Of a stretch of DNA of 64,000 nucleotides, positions 1-9,421 are shown one piece after another (position 1 is the stretch's first letter; every line of letters begins with the position of its first letter). This stretch comes from Vibrio sp. FE10 (GTDB lineage Bacteria > Pseudomonadota > Gammaproteobacteria > Enterobacterales > Vibrionaceae). Location: NCBI RefSeq assembly GCF_030297155.1, contig NZ_AP028067.1, positions 682,001 through 746,000 of the forward strand, read 5' to 3'. Both the position numbers and the translations under genes were made by a program. The notes beneath the pieces were generated by a model. The model was not told the origin of the DNA. It was given only the letters and a program-made list of their open reading frames with translations, and ran no database searches.

Positions 1-67
1 TTTAAGTTTGGCACTCTTCTTGTAACTCTGTAATTGAATAACAAAAATACAATTATGGAGTAATATC

Positions 68-1354
68 ATGAACAAGGTGTTCAATTTATCGCTAGCTGCA
101 CTGTGTACAACACTTTCATTTTCTTCTGCATCAGTGCTTGCGGCTGACGAGACCATCAAGGTCGGCGTTCTACATTCACTGTCCGGCACTATGGCGATCA
201 GTGAAACAACGCTAAAAGATACCGTGCTGATGCTCATTGAAGAGCAGAACAAAAAGGGCGGCTTGCTTGGTAAAAAGTTAGAGCCTGTGGTTGTTGACCC
301 AGCATCTAACTGGCCTCTATTTGCTGAAAAAGCGCGTGAGCTTATCGAGAAAGAGAAAGTTGATGTGGTTTTCGGTGGTTGGACATCGGTATCGCGTAAA
401 TCCATGCTGCCAGTATTTGAAGAGCTCAACAGCATCCTCTTCTACCCAGTTCAGTATGAAGGTGAAGAGTCTTCGAAAAACGTTTTCTACACCGGCGCTG
501 CGCCAAACCAACAAGCGATCCCTGCAGTGGATTACTTGATGGAAGAGCTTGAAGTTGAACGTTGGGTACTAGCAGGCACCGATTACGTTTACCCACGCAC
601 GACCAATAAGATCCTTGAAGCCTACCTAAAAGATAAAGGTGTCGCAGAAGAAGACATCATGATCAACTACACGCCATTTGGTCATTCTGATTGGCAATCT
701 ATTGTGTCAGACATCAAAAAGTTCGGTGAAGCAGGCAAGAAAACTGCAGTGGTTTCTACCGTGAATGGCGATGCGAACGTACCTTTCTACAAAGAGCTTG
801 GCGCTCAAGGCATTTCATCTGAAGACATCCCAGTTATCGCGTTTTCTGTTGGTGAAGAAGAGCTATCAGGTATGGACACAGAACCACTGGTTGGTCACCT
901 AGCGGCTTGGAACTACTTCATGAGTGTTGATACCGAAGCCAATGAAGAGTTCGTTGAAACGTGGCAGTCGTTCATCAAGAGTGAAAAACGCGTTACCAAT
1001 GACCCAATGGAAGCGCACTATGTTGGCTTCAACATGTGGGCGCAAGCAGTAACCAACGCGGGTACAACCGATCCTGAATCTGTACAAGATGCCTTGATTG
1101 GCGTGTCTGTTCCTAACCTTTCTGGCGGCTACTCCACCATGCTGCCAAACCACCACATCACTAAACCTGTCCTGATCGGTGAAATCCAAGACGATGGTCA
1201 ATTCGATATTGTTTGGGAAACCACAGGCCTTGTTGCGGGTGATGCTTGGTCGAGTTACTTACCTGAATCAGCGAAGCTGTTCTCTAGCTGGTCGAAGCCA
1301 TTCTCATGTGGTGCGTTTAACGTCGAAACTAAGAAGTGTTCTGGCGGTAACTAG
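68..1354 (+). CDS. urtA: Urea ABC transporter, periplasmic urea-binding protein UrtA
   Basis: Periplasmic receptor that hands urea to the UrtBC permease. The 428-residue product starts with a typical signal peptide (hydrophobic core about residues 6-24, cleavage near ALA/A at 25-26), followed by a type I periplasmic-binding fold of the amide/urea subgroup (KVGVLHSLSGTM near the mature N-terminus). A GGAG-like ribosome site lies just before the ATG. It heads the urtABCDE cluster, and its direct linkage to a complete urease operon supports urea rather than branched-chain amino acids or short amides as ligand. The gene is full length; only 67 bases of upstream DNA are in the window, so its promoter cannot be judged. 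Confidence 0.95.
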   Translation: MNKVFNLSLAALCTTLSFSSASVLAADETIKVGVLHSLSGTMAISETTLKDTVLMLIEEQNKKGGLLGKKLEPVVVDPASNWPLFAEKARELIEKEKVDVVFGGWTSVSRKSMLPVFEELNSILFYPVQYEGEESSKNVFYTGAAPNQQAIPAVDYLMEELEVERWVLAGTDYVYPRTTNKILEAYLKDKGVAEEDIMINYTPFGHSDWQSIVSDIKKFGEAGKKTAVVSTVNGDANVPFYKELGAQGISSEDIPVIAFSVGEEELSGMDTEPLVGHLAAWNYFMSVDTEANEEFVETWQSFIKSEKRVTNDPMEAHYVGFNMWAQAVTNAGTTDPESVQDALIGVSVPNLSGGYSTMLPNHHITKPVLIGEIQDDGQFDIVWETTGLVAGDAWSSYLPESAKLFSSWSKPFSCGAFNVETKKCSGGN

Positions 1355-1373
1355 ATCGTTAAGTCAGGAATAC

Positions 1374-1433
1374 TGAGCCTTCCTGTTTGGGAAGAACGCC
1401 TCTGTATAAGGGGTGAAGCGAACGGAGGGCTCA
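1374..1433 (+). other. Branched RNA-like structure between urtA and urtB
   Basis: The gap between urtA and urtB holds nested complementary segments. An outer stem TGAGCC (1374-1379) pairs with GGCTCA (1428-1433) and encloses a TTCC/GGAA hairpin (1380-1383 with 1390-1393) and a CCTC/GGGG hairpin (around 1399-1413). Together they could form a three-way junction in the urt transcript. There is no T-run, so it is not an ordinary terminator. It may protect or attenuate mRNA after the highly expressed binding-protein gene. I do not recognise a known riboswitch class here; pairing was judged by eye. Confidence 0.45.
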
Positions 1434-1514
1434 TCGTTTCAGGTAACAACCACTATCCACACATCCTCCAAGTAAAAATAACAATATCTAACTTGGTTGG
1501 TTAAGGAAGCAGGG

Positions 1515-3143
1515 ATGAAAAACGTATTGAACGTATTTAAGGCGCTATTGCTCATGGCAGTCAGTGCTCAGTTGGCTTTTGCTGGAATAACGGATGAAGC
1601 TAGCTTTACCAAGGCGCTAGTTGGTAAGAAAACATCGGATAAAGAATTAGCTATTGATTGGGTGATTGAGGCACAGACGGGAGATGTGTCGAAACCTATT
1701 TTGGATGGCTGGTTAAACGGTAATCTCTATTACTTTAATGACAAACAGAGCGAGCAGTATCAACAGCTCTATCTGATTCAAAGTATTAAAACGGCAACCT
1801 CGGCCCAGTCGGTATGGGATGAATCAAGCCTCAGTATCGAGAATGCTAAGCTGTTTAAAAAGGTTCGCGTGAACAACAAACTGCGCGGCATCTTACGTGG
1901 GGAAATTGCGTCGATTGGACTTAATAGCAGTAACACAGACGTGCGTTATAAAGCGGTTGTGGATCTGTTAGGAACCAAAGATCCTGCCATCATCGAACGA
2001 CTAACTGAACTCAGAACAAATGAATCAGAGGACAAAGTGGCCGAGCTAATGGACTTGTCGTTAGCCATTTTCACCTCTCTTAATAACAGTGCCACCACTG
2101 AAGATCGTGTGGCTTCAATTGAACGAGTTGGCGACTTCAAACATTCCGTGGTTCTGAAAACATTGAATAAACTGCTGAGCAGTGAGCAAGATCCGAAAGT
2201 CTTAGCTGCAGCTGAGCGTGCGATGGACGATTATCAACAAAGCCAAGCACTTTACTCGGGTGTTGAGACCGTATTCTTTGGCTTGAGTTTAGGTTCGGTA
2301 TTGGTGTTGGCAGGAATTGGCTTGGCGATCACCTTTGGTGTGATGGGCGTGATTAACATGGCCCATGGCGAGCTAATCATGATTGGCGCTTACACCACCT
2401 ATGTATTGCAATTGTTGATGCCCAATCACATTGGTTTGGCACTGATACTTTCTATTCCAGCGGCGTTTATTGTGTCTGGCTTGGTCGGTATTGTGATTGA
2501 GCGAAGCGTGATTCGTCATCTTTACGGTCGCCCATTAGAAACCTTACTCGCCACCTTCGGTATTAGCTTGATCCTCCAGCAAGCCGTTCGCTCTATTTTC
2601 TCTCCATTGAACCGCTCGGTAAGTACGCCTGAATGGATGTCTGGCGCACTTCAATTAAACCCAATGTTGTCTCTGACCTACAACCGCTTATATATCATCT
2701 TGTTCTGTGGTTTGGTGTTTATGGGCTTATTGATGGTTCTGAAAAAGACACCACTAGGTTTGCAAGTTCGTGCGGTTTCTCAAAACCGTGGTATGGCGCG
2801 AGCGATGGGTATTCGTTCTGAACGTGTCGATGCAATGACCTTTGGCTTAGGTTCCGGCGTTGCGGGTGTCGCAGGTGTAGCACTGTCTCAATTGACCAAT
2901 GTTGGCCCGAATATGGGGCAAGCGTACATCATCGATTCGTTCATGGTGGTGGTGTTCGGCGGAGTCGGTAACTTGTGGGGAACACTCGTCGCAGGTCTGA
3001 GTCTTGGTTTGTTCAATAAGATCTTAGAGCCTTGGGCTGGCGCAGTACTCGCCAAGATTCTAGTACTGGTTTTCATCATTCTATTTATTCAAAAACGCCC
3101 ACGCGGACTGTTCCCGCAACGTGGTCGTGCGGCTGAAGGTTAA
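1515..3143 (+). CDS. urtB: Urea ABC transporter permease UrtB
   Basis: Inner-membrane permease subunit (LivH-like) of the urea importer. The 542-residue protein has a signal-like N-terminal segment, then about 220 residues of soluble, repeat-rich sequence typical of UrtB (not of LivH), and a C-terminal permease domain with some eight hydrophobic segments from about residue 250. The ATG at 1515 is chosen over an in-frame TTG at 1497 because AAGGAA lies six bases before it. It pairs with UrtC 10 bases downstream; both should form the urea channel energised by UrtD and UrtE. Confidence 0.94.
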   Translation: MKNVLNVFKALLLMAVSAQLAFAGITDEASFTKALVGKKTSDKELAIDWVIEAQTGDVSKPILDGWLNGNLYYFNDKQSEQYQQLYLIQSIKTATSAQSVWDESSLSIENAKLFKKVRVNNKLRGILRGEIASIGLNSSNTDVRYKAVVDLLGTKDPAIIERLTELRTNESEDKVAELMDLSLAIFTSLNNSATTEDRVASIERVGDFKHSVVLKTLNKLLSSEQDPKVLAAAERAMDDYQQSQALYSGVETVFFGLSLGSVLVLAGIGLAITFGVMGVINMAHGELIMIGAYTTYVLQLLMPNHIGLALILSIPAAFIVSGLVGIVIERSVIRHLYGRPLETLLATFGISLILQQAVRSIFSPLNRSVSTPEWMSGALQLNPMLSLTYNRLYIILFCGLVFMGLLMVLKKTPLGLQVRAVSQNRGMARAMGIRSERVDAMTFGLGSGVAGVAGVALSQLTNVGPNMGQAYIIDSFMVVVFGGVGNLWGTLVAGLSLGLFNKILEPWAGAVLAKILVLVFIILFIQKRPRGLFPQRGRAAEG

Positions 3144-3153
3144 GGACAACATC

Positions 3154-4326
3154 ATGCAGTCTAAATCATTTGTACTTTCGGCGATGCGTGGTGATAAAGG
3201 TGGGCAACTGACCATCCTTGCCATTCTTGCGGCCGTGATTCTTATCCCACTGGCTAATACCATGCTGCCAAGTGGACACCCGCTCCATGTTGAGACTTTC
3301 ACTATCTCACTAATGGGCAAATACCTGAGCTACGCAATGTTGGCATTGGCACTCGATCTTGTGTGGGGTTATCTCGGAATACTGAGCCTAGGCCATGGCG
3401 CTTTCTTTGCGCTTGGTGGCTATGCCATGGGTATGTACTTAATGCGCCAGATTGGTGACCGTGGGGTTTATGGTGATCCAGTCCTACCTGACTTCATGGT
3501 GTTCCTTGATTGGTCTGCGTTGCCATGGTTCTGGCAGGGCTTCGATCAGTTCTGGTTTGCTTGTTTAATGGTGGTGTTGGTGCCGGGTGCATTGGCTTAT
3601 TTATTCGGTTATCTGGCTTTCCGCTCTCGAGTGTCTGGGGTTTATCTTTCAATCATGACTCAAGCGTTAACTTACGCTTTGATGCTGGCGTTCTTCCGCA
3701 ACGAGATGGGCTTTGGTGGCAACAACGGACTCACGGACTTTAAAGACATCATCGGTCTGAGCTTGCAGAGTGATGCGGTTAAGATTGGTCTGTTTGTCGC
3801 GACAGGTATCTCACTCATCCTAAGTTACATCGCGTGTCGCCTGGTAGTGACCAGTCGATTAGGGCGTGTGGCATTGGCGATTCGTGATACCGAGTCACGC
3901 ACTCGCTTTATGGGTTACGACGTCGATGGCATCAAGCTATGGGTATTTGTACTGTCTGCGGTTATCGCGGGTATTGCTGGTGCTTTATATGTTCCTCAAG
4001 TCGGCATCATCAACCCTGGTGAGTTTGCACCGCTTAACTCGATTGAGATTGTGGTTTGGGTTGCCTTGGGCGGTCGTGCCACTCTGTTTGGCGCTATCGT
4101 TGGGGCGCTGATCATCAACTACGCCAAGAGCTGGTTTACGGTTGAATTCCCTGAAGTGTGGCTATTCGCCCTAGGTGGACTATTCGTACTTTCAACCATG
4201 TACTTCCCGCAAGGTGTGATTGGCTTTGTCAGTGAAAAATGGCAACAGCTACGCAAAGCATCGAATTCAAAAGGCGAAGGGCAAGATAAGGATGATCAGC
4301 ACAAAGCCAAGGAGGTGATCGCATGA
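3154..4326 (+). CDS. urtC: Urea ABC transporter permease UrtC
   Basis: Second inner-membrane permease subunit (LivM-like). The 390-residue product has about ten hydrophobic segments, including YLGILSLGHGAFFALGGYAMG, the glycine-rich stretch seen in LivM/UrtC proteins, and a charged C-terminal tail. The ATG at 3154 is preceded by AAGGA at a good distance; an in-frame GTG at 3121 lies inside urtB and lacks a site. The stop codon overlaps the urtD start (ATGA), indicating translational coupling. Confidence 0.94.
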   Translation: MQSKSFVLSAMRGDKGGQLTILAILAAVILIPLANTMLPSGHPLHVETFTISLMGKYLSYAMLALALDLVWGYLGILSLGHGAFFALGGYAMGMYLMRQIGDRGVYGDPVLPDFMVFLDWSALPWFWQGFDQFWFACLMVVLVPGALAYLFGYLAFRSRVSGVYLSIMTQALTYALMLAFFRNEMGFGGNNGLTDFKDIIGLSLQSDAVKIGLFVATGISLILSYIACRLVVTSRLGRVALAIRDTESRTRFMGYDVDGIKLWVFVLSAVIAGIAGALYVPQVGIINPGEFAPLNSIEIVVWVALGGRATLFGAIVGALIINYAKSWFTVEFPEVWLFALGGLFVLSTMYFPQGVIGFVSEKWQQLRKASNSKGEGQDKDDQHKAKEVIA

Positions 4327-5165
4327 CCACATTTAATAGCGTAAAGGAATCGGTTCAGGCGTTCACTCGTCGAGATGAAGTGTTTGATTACCTTAAACCT
4401 GATGTTCATCCTGCCATCGATACCCGTCACAACGTGTTGTTGTATGTGGAAGGCGTTAATAAAAGCTTCGATGGTTTCCAAGCGATAAACGATCTTAACC
4501 TTTATATCAAAGAGGGCGAACTACGCTGCATCATCGGCCCTAATGGCGCAGGTAAAACCACCATGATGGATATCATCACCGGGAAAACTAAGCCGGATAC
4601 TGGTGAAGTGTGGCTAGGTTCGAACATCAATCTACTCAAGATGAACGAAGCTGAAATTGCTAATGCAGGTGTTGGACGCAAGTTCCAAAAGCCGACCGTG
4701 ATTGAATGTTTAACCGTGTGGCAGAACCTTGAATTAGCCATGGCGGGCGACCGCTCGGTGTGGGCAACTTTCACTGCCGTGATGTCTGGCGAACAGAAAG
4801 ACAAACTGACCTCGGTACTTGAGTTGATTCACCTCAAAGACGAAGCCGCGAATTTGTCGGGTAATTTGTCTCACGGACAAAAGCAGTGGTTAGAGATCGG
4901 CATGTTACTGATGCAAAACCCTAAGTTGTTGCTGGTGGATGAACCTGTCGCAGGCATGACTCACCAAGAGATGGATCGCACCTCTGAGCTACTCAACTCA
5001 CTGGCAGGCAAGCACTCGGTGGTTGTGGTTGAACACGATATGGATTTCGTTCGTTCGATCGCTAGCCATGTAACCGTGCTTCATCAAGGTCACGTGTTGG
5101 CAGAAGGCACCATGGATCAAGTGCAGGCTCACCCTGAAGTTAAACAAGTTTATCTCGGAGAATAG
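4323..5165 (+). CDS. urtD: Urea ABC transporter ATP-binding protein UrtD
   Basis: Cytoplasmic ATPase that, with UrtE, powers urea import. It has Walker A GPNGAGKTT at residues 72-80, a signature-like LSHGQKQ and Walker B LLLVDEP followed by the H-loop EHDMDF. The 280-residue length includes about 40 extra N-terminal residues before the ABC core, as is usual in UrtD compared with LivG. It overlaps urtC by four bases and is followed one base later by urtE. Confidence 0.95.
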   Translation: MTTFNSVKESVQAFTRRDEVFDYLKPDVHPAIDTRHNVLLYVEGVNKSFDGFQAINDLNLYIKEGELRCIIGPNGAGKTTMMDIITGKTKPDTGEVWLGSNINLLKMNEAEIANAGVGRKFQKPTVIECLTVWQNLELAMAGDRSVWATFTAVMSGEQKDKLTSVLELIHLKDEAANLSGNLSHGQKQWLEIGMLLMQNPKLLLVDEPVAGMTHQEMDRTSELLNSLAGKHSVVVVEHDMDFVRSIASHVTVLHQGHVLAEGTMDQVQAHPEVKQVYLGE

Positions 5166-5166
5166 G

Positions 5167-5862
5167 ATGTTAGAGGTTAAATCAGTTAATCAATATTACG
5201 GTGAGAGCCACACCTTGTGGGATTTGGATATGCAGATCCCGGAGGGCAAATGCACGGTGTTAATGGGGCGAAACGGTGTTGGTAAAACCACCTTGCTGCA
5301 ATGCATTATGGGGCTGGTTAAGGTTGAAAGTGGTGACATCTCTTTATCGGGCGAGTCACTTTTGAAAACCGATGCCGAGGATCGTTCTCGCCAAGGGATC
5401 GGCTATGTGCCACAAGGTCGCCAGATATTCCCGATGCTTAGCGTTCAAGAAAACCTAGAAGTTGGCTTACCGATTAGAGAGAAGGGCGATCGTAAGATCC
5501 CCGAGTTCATCTTCGATATCTTCCCAGTGTTAAAAGAGATGTTGCATCGCCGTGGTGGTGACTTATCCGGTGGTCAGCAGCAACAGCTTGCGATTGGTCG
5601 AGCGCTGGTGGTTAATCCCAAGCTATTGATCTTGGATGAGCCGACCGAAGGTATTCAGCCCAATATTGTGCAAGAGATTGGCGACATCATTCGCATGCTC
5701 AACGAGAAGATGGGGCTTACGGTTCTGTTGGTTGAGCAGAAGCTGCCATTTGCGAGAAAGGTCGGTGACCGTTTTTGTATTCTCGATCGTGGGCGTCAGG
5801 TGGCTGAAGGTGAAATGACAGGGCTCGATGAGTCCTTGATTAAGGAGTACCTAACCGTATGA
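5167..5862 (+). CDS. urtE: Urea ABC transporter ATP-binding protein UrtE
   Basis: Second ATPase of the importer, LivF-like, 231 residues. Walker A GRNGVGKT lies at residues 34-41, the signature LSGGQQQQ and Walker B LLILDEPTEG follow, and the switch histidine position is occupied by a glutamine (VEQKLPF), as in LivF/UrtE proteins. GGAGAATAGG before the ATG serves as ribosome site inside the end of urtD. The last codons overlap the ureD start (ATGA), which physically links transport and urease maturation. Confidence 0.95.
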   Translation: MLEVKSVNQYYGESHTLWDLDMQIPEGKCTVLMGRNGVGKTTLLQCIMGLVKVESGDISLSGESLLKTDAEDRSRQGIGYVPQGRQIFPMLSVQENLEVGLPIREKGDRKIPEFIFDIFPVLKEMLHRRGGDLSGGQQQQLAIGRALVVNPKLLILDEPTEGIQPNIVQEIGDIIRMLNEKMGLTVLLVEQKLPFARKVGDRFCILDRGRQVAEGEMTGLDESLIKEYLTV

Positions 5863-6806
5863 ATTCTCTATTTTCTCCGAATGAAGTCAGGAACGCTTCT
5901 TTAGTTGAAGCCTTATCTTTGAATGACACCATCGAACAAGATATTCGAGACGGTTGGCAAGCGAGCTTAAACCTCACCTTTGTCGACCGCGGTGACAAAA
6001 CCGTATTAAAGAATCGTCAGCAGTCTGGTCCGCTTGCGGTGCAACGCCCCTTGTATCCTGATGGGGAAACGTGTCACACCTACTTACTCCATCCCCCCGG
6101 CGGAGTAGTGGGTGGCGACACTCTCAATATTGAGGCAACTGTAGAAAGCGGCGCTCATACGTTGATTACCACACCCGGCGCGACCAAGTTCTATCGTTCT
6201 AACAACAAGTACGCCAAGCAGAAGCAAACCCTTCGAGTGAAGCAAGGTGCGCGCTTAGAATGGATGCCGCAAGAGAACATCTTTTTTCCCAATGCACACG
6301 TTCGTTTAGACACAGAAATTCGTCTTGAAAAGGGTGCACAGTTTTGGGGTTGGGAGATGCACTGTTTTGGGCGACCTGCACAGAATGAGGGATTTGAGCA
6401 TGGTCACCTCGTTGGGAAAACAGAAATCTATCTTGATAATCAAAGGCTTCTGACTGAAGGTTTTAATTTTCATGGTGGCGATAAGTTAATGATAAATATG
6501 GGGTTACTTGATTTCTCAATGATGGGGACTTTTTATCTCGCCTCAAATGAGAAGCAAGATTTAGAGTTGGTACAGAGCTTGCTCTTATCTATTACACAGC
6601 AAGCTTCACAGCAATCAGTTACATCAAAAATGTCGAGTGAACCTACATTAATAATGGGCGCGACGCAGATAGAAGGATTGATTGTAGTGCGAGCCTTGGG
6701 TAATTGGAGTGAAGACATCCTCCAGGCCTTTGGTCAGATATGGCAAGCAACTCGCTCTCATTTATGTGGTACGACTCCGGATTTACCAAGGATTTGGGCG
6801 ACTTAG
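5859..6806 (+). CDS. ureD: Urease accessory protein UreD (UreH)
   Basis: Scaffold chaperone that binds apo-urease and, with UreF and UreG, forms the nickel-insertion complex. The 315-residue protein shows the family hallmarks RPLYPD, LLHPPGGVVGGD (near residue 78) and TTPGATKFYRS (near residue 110). The start overlaps the urtE stop by four bases. The last third is more AT-rich and less conserved-looking than the core. A strong hairpin terminator follows 13 bases after the stop, so ureD is transcriptionally attached to the transporter genes more than to ureABC. Confidence 0.94.
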   Translation: MNSLFSPNEVRNASLVEALSLNDTIEQDIRDGWQASLNLTFVDRGDKTVLKNRQQSGPLAVQRPLYPDGETCHTYLLHPPGGVVGGDTLNIEATVESGAHTLITTPGATKFYRSNNKYAKQKQTLRVKQGARLEWMPQENIFFPNAHVRLDTEIRLEKGAQFWGWEMHCFGRPAQNEGFEHGHLVGKTEIYLDNQRLLTEGFNFHGGDKLMINMGLLDFSMMGTFYLASNEKQDLELVQSLLLSITQQASQQSVTSKMSSEPTLIMGATQIEGLIVVRALGNWSEDILQAFGQIWQATRSHLCGTTPDLPRIWAT

Positions 6807-6819
6807 CGATTAGCCCTTT

Positions 6820-6857
6820 TGTACCTAGGGTGACTTCCGGCTCTAGGTACATTTTTT
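6820..6857 (+). terminator. Intrinsic terminator between ureD and ureA
   Basis: TGTACCTAG (6820-6828) pairs perfectly with CTAGGTACA (6843-6851), and the stem can be extended inward by G-T and G-C pairs to a loop of about eight bases. Six T residues follow at 6852-6857. This is a standard factor-independent terminator on the + strand, lying inside the urea cluster. Confidence 0.8.
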
Positions 6858-6938
6858 CAAGCTTGCTGTGTTTGAATCCCACTTACTGCTCATGCGTTTC
6901 TGAGCAATAAGAAAACAACACTAACAGCGGGCGGCTAA

Positions 6939-7241
6939 ATGGAATTAACACCAAGAGAAAAAGATAAGCTACTTATCTTCTGCGCAGGAATGCTGGCACA
7001 GCAGCGCAAACAAAAAGGCTTAAAACTCAATTACCCAGAATCTATTGCGCTGATCAGCAGTGCCATTCTTGAAGGTGCCCGTGAGGGTAAAACCGTTTCG
7101 GAATTGATGGATTTTGGACGCACACTGCTTACCGTCGATGACGTAATGGAGGGGATCCCTTCCATGATCCCAGATGTACAAGTCGAAGCTACTTTTCCTG
7201 ATGGCACCAAGTTGGTGACCGTTCATGAACCTATCGTGTAG
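6939..7241 (+). CDS. ureA: Urease subunit gamma UreA
   Basis: Smallest structural subunit of urease (urea + water to ammonia and carbamate). The 100-residue length and the motifs [14 protein letters not shown] at the start, LNYPES and the ending VTVHEPI match separate gamma subunits, so the enzyme is of the three-subunit bacterial type. No strong ribosome site is seen before the ATG. It begins the ureABC structural genes, 11 bases ahead of ureB and about 80 bases after the terminator behind ureD, so it may need its own promoter or read-through. Confidence 0.96.
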   Translation: MELTPREKDKLLIFCAGMLAQQRKQKGLKLNYPESIALISSAILEGAREGKTVSELMDFGRTLLTVDDVMEGIPSMIPDVQVEATFPDGTKLVTVHEPIV

Positions 7242-7252
7242 GGAGAAGAAGT

Positions 7253-7588
7253 ATGGCTGGCTCCACCAAACAATATTCAGGCTTAGTTCCCGGAAAAGTA
7301 GAAACCGCTCCCGGAGACATCACTCTAAATGAAGGCCGAGATACGACGTCCGTTAAGGTTCAAAACATTGGCGACCGTCCCGTGCAAATTGGCTCTCATT
7401 ACCACTTCTATGAAGCAAACCCTTCGCTGATCTTTGACCGAGAAGCCACTAAAGGCTTCCGACTCAATATCCCCGCAGGTACCGCCACCCGTTTTGAACC
7501 GGGTCAGTCTCGCAGCGTCGAGTTAGTGCGTTACGCCGGTAAGTTAGAGATCTACGGCTTCCAAGGAAAGGTGATGGGCAAGCTTTAA
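7253..7588 (+). CDS. ureB: Urease subunit beta UreB
   Basis: Structural beta subunit of urease, 111 residues. Recognised from the LVPGKVE start region, the [16 protein letters not shown] block and the RFEPGQ...VELV end, all typical of UreB. A clear GGGAGAAG site precedes the ATG. It sits between ureA and ureC with short gaps, as in most bacterial urease operons, and assembles as (UreABC)3 in the cytoplasm. Confidence 0.96.
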   Translation: MAGSTKQYSGLVPGKVETAPGDITLNEGRDTTSVKVQNIGDRPVQIGSHYHFYEANPSLIFDREATKGFRLNIPAGTATRFEPGQSRSVELVRYAGKLEIYGFQGKVMGKL

Positions 7589-7629
7589 GCGCTCTTCACG
7601 GAAACAATTAAAACAACAAAGGATTGATC

Positions 7630-9333
7630 ATGGCGACGATATCCAGACAGGCTTACGCCGAAATGTTTGGCCCAACAGTCGGTGACCGAGTGCGTCTTGC
7701 TGACACCGATTTATGGCTAGAAGTTGAAAAGGATTACACCGTATACGGCGATGAAGTGAAGTTCGGCGGCGGTAAAGTGATTCGTGATGGACAAGGGCAA
7801 AGCCAACGACCAAGTGCCGAAACGCCTGACTTGGTGATCACCAACGCGATTGTGTTGGACTACTGGGGCATCGTAAAAGCGGATGTCGCAATCAAAGATG
7901 GCCGAGTTCAAACATTGGGTAAAGCGGGTAACCCAGACGTTCAACCGGGCGTTGATATTGTTATTGGTCCGGGCACTGAAATATTGGCGGGTGAGGGTTC
8001 TATTCTCACGGCTGGTGGTATCGATTCACATATCCACTTTATATGCCCGCAACAGATTGAAGAAGCTTTGGCGTCGGGTGTGACAACCATGATTGGCGGT
8101 GGTACTGGGCCAAACACGGGTACCAATGCAACCACGTGTACACCGGGCCCTTGGAACATGCATCGCATGCTGGAATCGCTCGATCAATTCCCGATGAATT
8201 TTGGTTTGTTAGGCAAAGGCAATGCCAGTCAGCCAGAAGCTCTACGCGAACAAGTAGCGGCAGGTGCAGTGGGTTTGAAGTTACACGAAGATTGGGGAAC
8301 AACCCCTGCTTCAATCGATACCTGCTTGAGTGTTGCTGACGAGATGGACGTACAAGTCGCGATTCACACGGATACTCTGAACGAGTCTGGTTTTGTTGAA
8401 TCAACACTTGGCGCAATCGGTGATCGCGTGATTCATACCTATCACACCGAAGGTGCGGGCGGTGGTCATGCTCCCGATATTATTCGCGCTGCAGGCGAAC
8501 CGAACGTTCTGCCTTCTTCGACTAACCCAACACGACCTTACACTATCAACACGGTAGACGAGCATTTAGATATGTTGATGGTGTGTCATCACCTGTCACC
8601 GTCAATTGCTGAAGATGTCGCGTTCGCTGAGTCGCGTATTCGCCGTGAAACCATTGCCGCAGAAGACATTCTTCATGACTTAGGTGCATTCTCGATGATC
8701 GCATCGGACTCGCAAGCGATGGGTCGTGTAGGCGAGGTAGTAACCCGTACTTGGCAAACTGCGCACAAGATGAAAGTGCAGCGTGGCAGCCTAAAAGAAG
8801 ATTCAGATTACAGCGATAACTTCCGCTTAAGACGCTATGTCGCTAAGTACACCATCAACCCTGCGATCACTCATGGCATGTCTCATGAAATCGGTTCTAT
8901 AGAAGCAGGGAAATTAGCTGACCTAGTGTTGTGGAAGCCCGCCTTTTTTGGTGTAAAGCCAAGTGTGATTTTGAAAGGCGGCATGATCGCCATGGCACCG
9001 ATGGGCGATCCAAACGCTTCAATCCCAACCCCTCAGCCAGTTCACTATCGCTCTATGTTTGGTAGCTACGGTAAAGCATGTCAGAACACATCGATGCTGT
9101 TTGTCTCTAAAGAAGCCAAAGCGCAGAACATTGATAAGCAATTGGGTTTACAGAGCTTGATTGGCGTAGTGAGTAACTGCCGAAACATCAGTAAAGCCGA
9201 CATGAAGTTGAACGATTGGATGCCAAAAATTGAGGTCGATTCTCAGACGTATCAAGTGCGCGCCGATGGGGAACTGCTGACATGTGAGCCAGCTGAAGAG
9301 TTGCCAATGGCTCAGAGATATTTTCTATTTTAA
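7630..9333 (+). CDS. ureC: Urease catalytic subunit alpha UreC
   Basis: Catalytic subunit that holds the two nickel ions. From the ATG at 7630 the protein has 567 residues and every active-site residue falls at the classical number: H134 and H136 (SHIHF), K217, the lysine that is carbamylated (GLKLHEDWG), H246, H272, the flap C319 and H320 (MVCHH) and D360 (ASDSQAMGR). An in-frame TTG at 7624 is rejected because AAAGGA (7618-7623) spaces correctly to the ATG. All ligands are intact, so an active enzyme is expected given the complete accessory set. Confidence 0.97.
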   Translation: MATISRQAYAEMFGPTVGDRVRLADTDLWLEVEKDYTVYGDEVKFGGGKVIRDGQGQSQRPSAETPDLVITNAIVLDYWGIVKADVAIKDGRVQTLGKAGNPDVQPGVDIVIGPGTEILAGEGSILTAGGIDSHIHFICPQQIEEALASGVTTMIGGGTGPNTGTNATTCTPGPWNMHRMLESLDQFPMNFGLLGKGNASQPEALREQVAAGAVGLKLHEDWGTTPASIDTCLSVADEMDVQVAIHTDTLNESGFVESTLGAIGDRVIHTYHTEGAGGGHAPDIIRAAGEPNVLPSSTNPTRPYTINTVDEHLDMLMVCHHLSPSIAEDVAFAESRIRRETIAAEDILHDLGAFSMIASDSQAMGRVGEVVTRTWQTAHKMKVQRGSLKEDSDYSDNFRLRRYVAKYTINPAITHGMSHEIGSIEAGKLADLVLWKPAFFGVKPSVILKGGMIAMAPMGDPNASIPTPQPVHYRSMFGSYGKACQNTSMLFVSKEAKAQNIDKQLGLQSLIGVVSNCRNISKADMKLNDWMPKIEVDSQTYQVRADGELLTCEPAEELPMAQRYFLF

Positions 9334-9421
9334 TAGCTCGGCAGAGGCTCTTGTTTTAGCTCTTAATTGAGGGCTCTTATTTTGAACGTTATAAATCTCA
9401 CAAGGAGATTGAGGTAATAGC

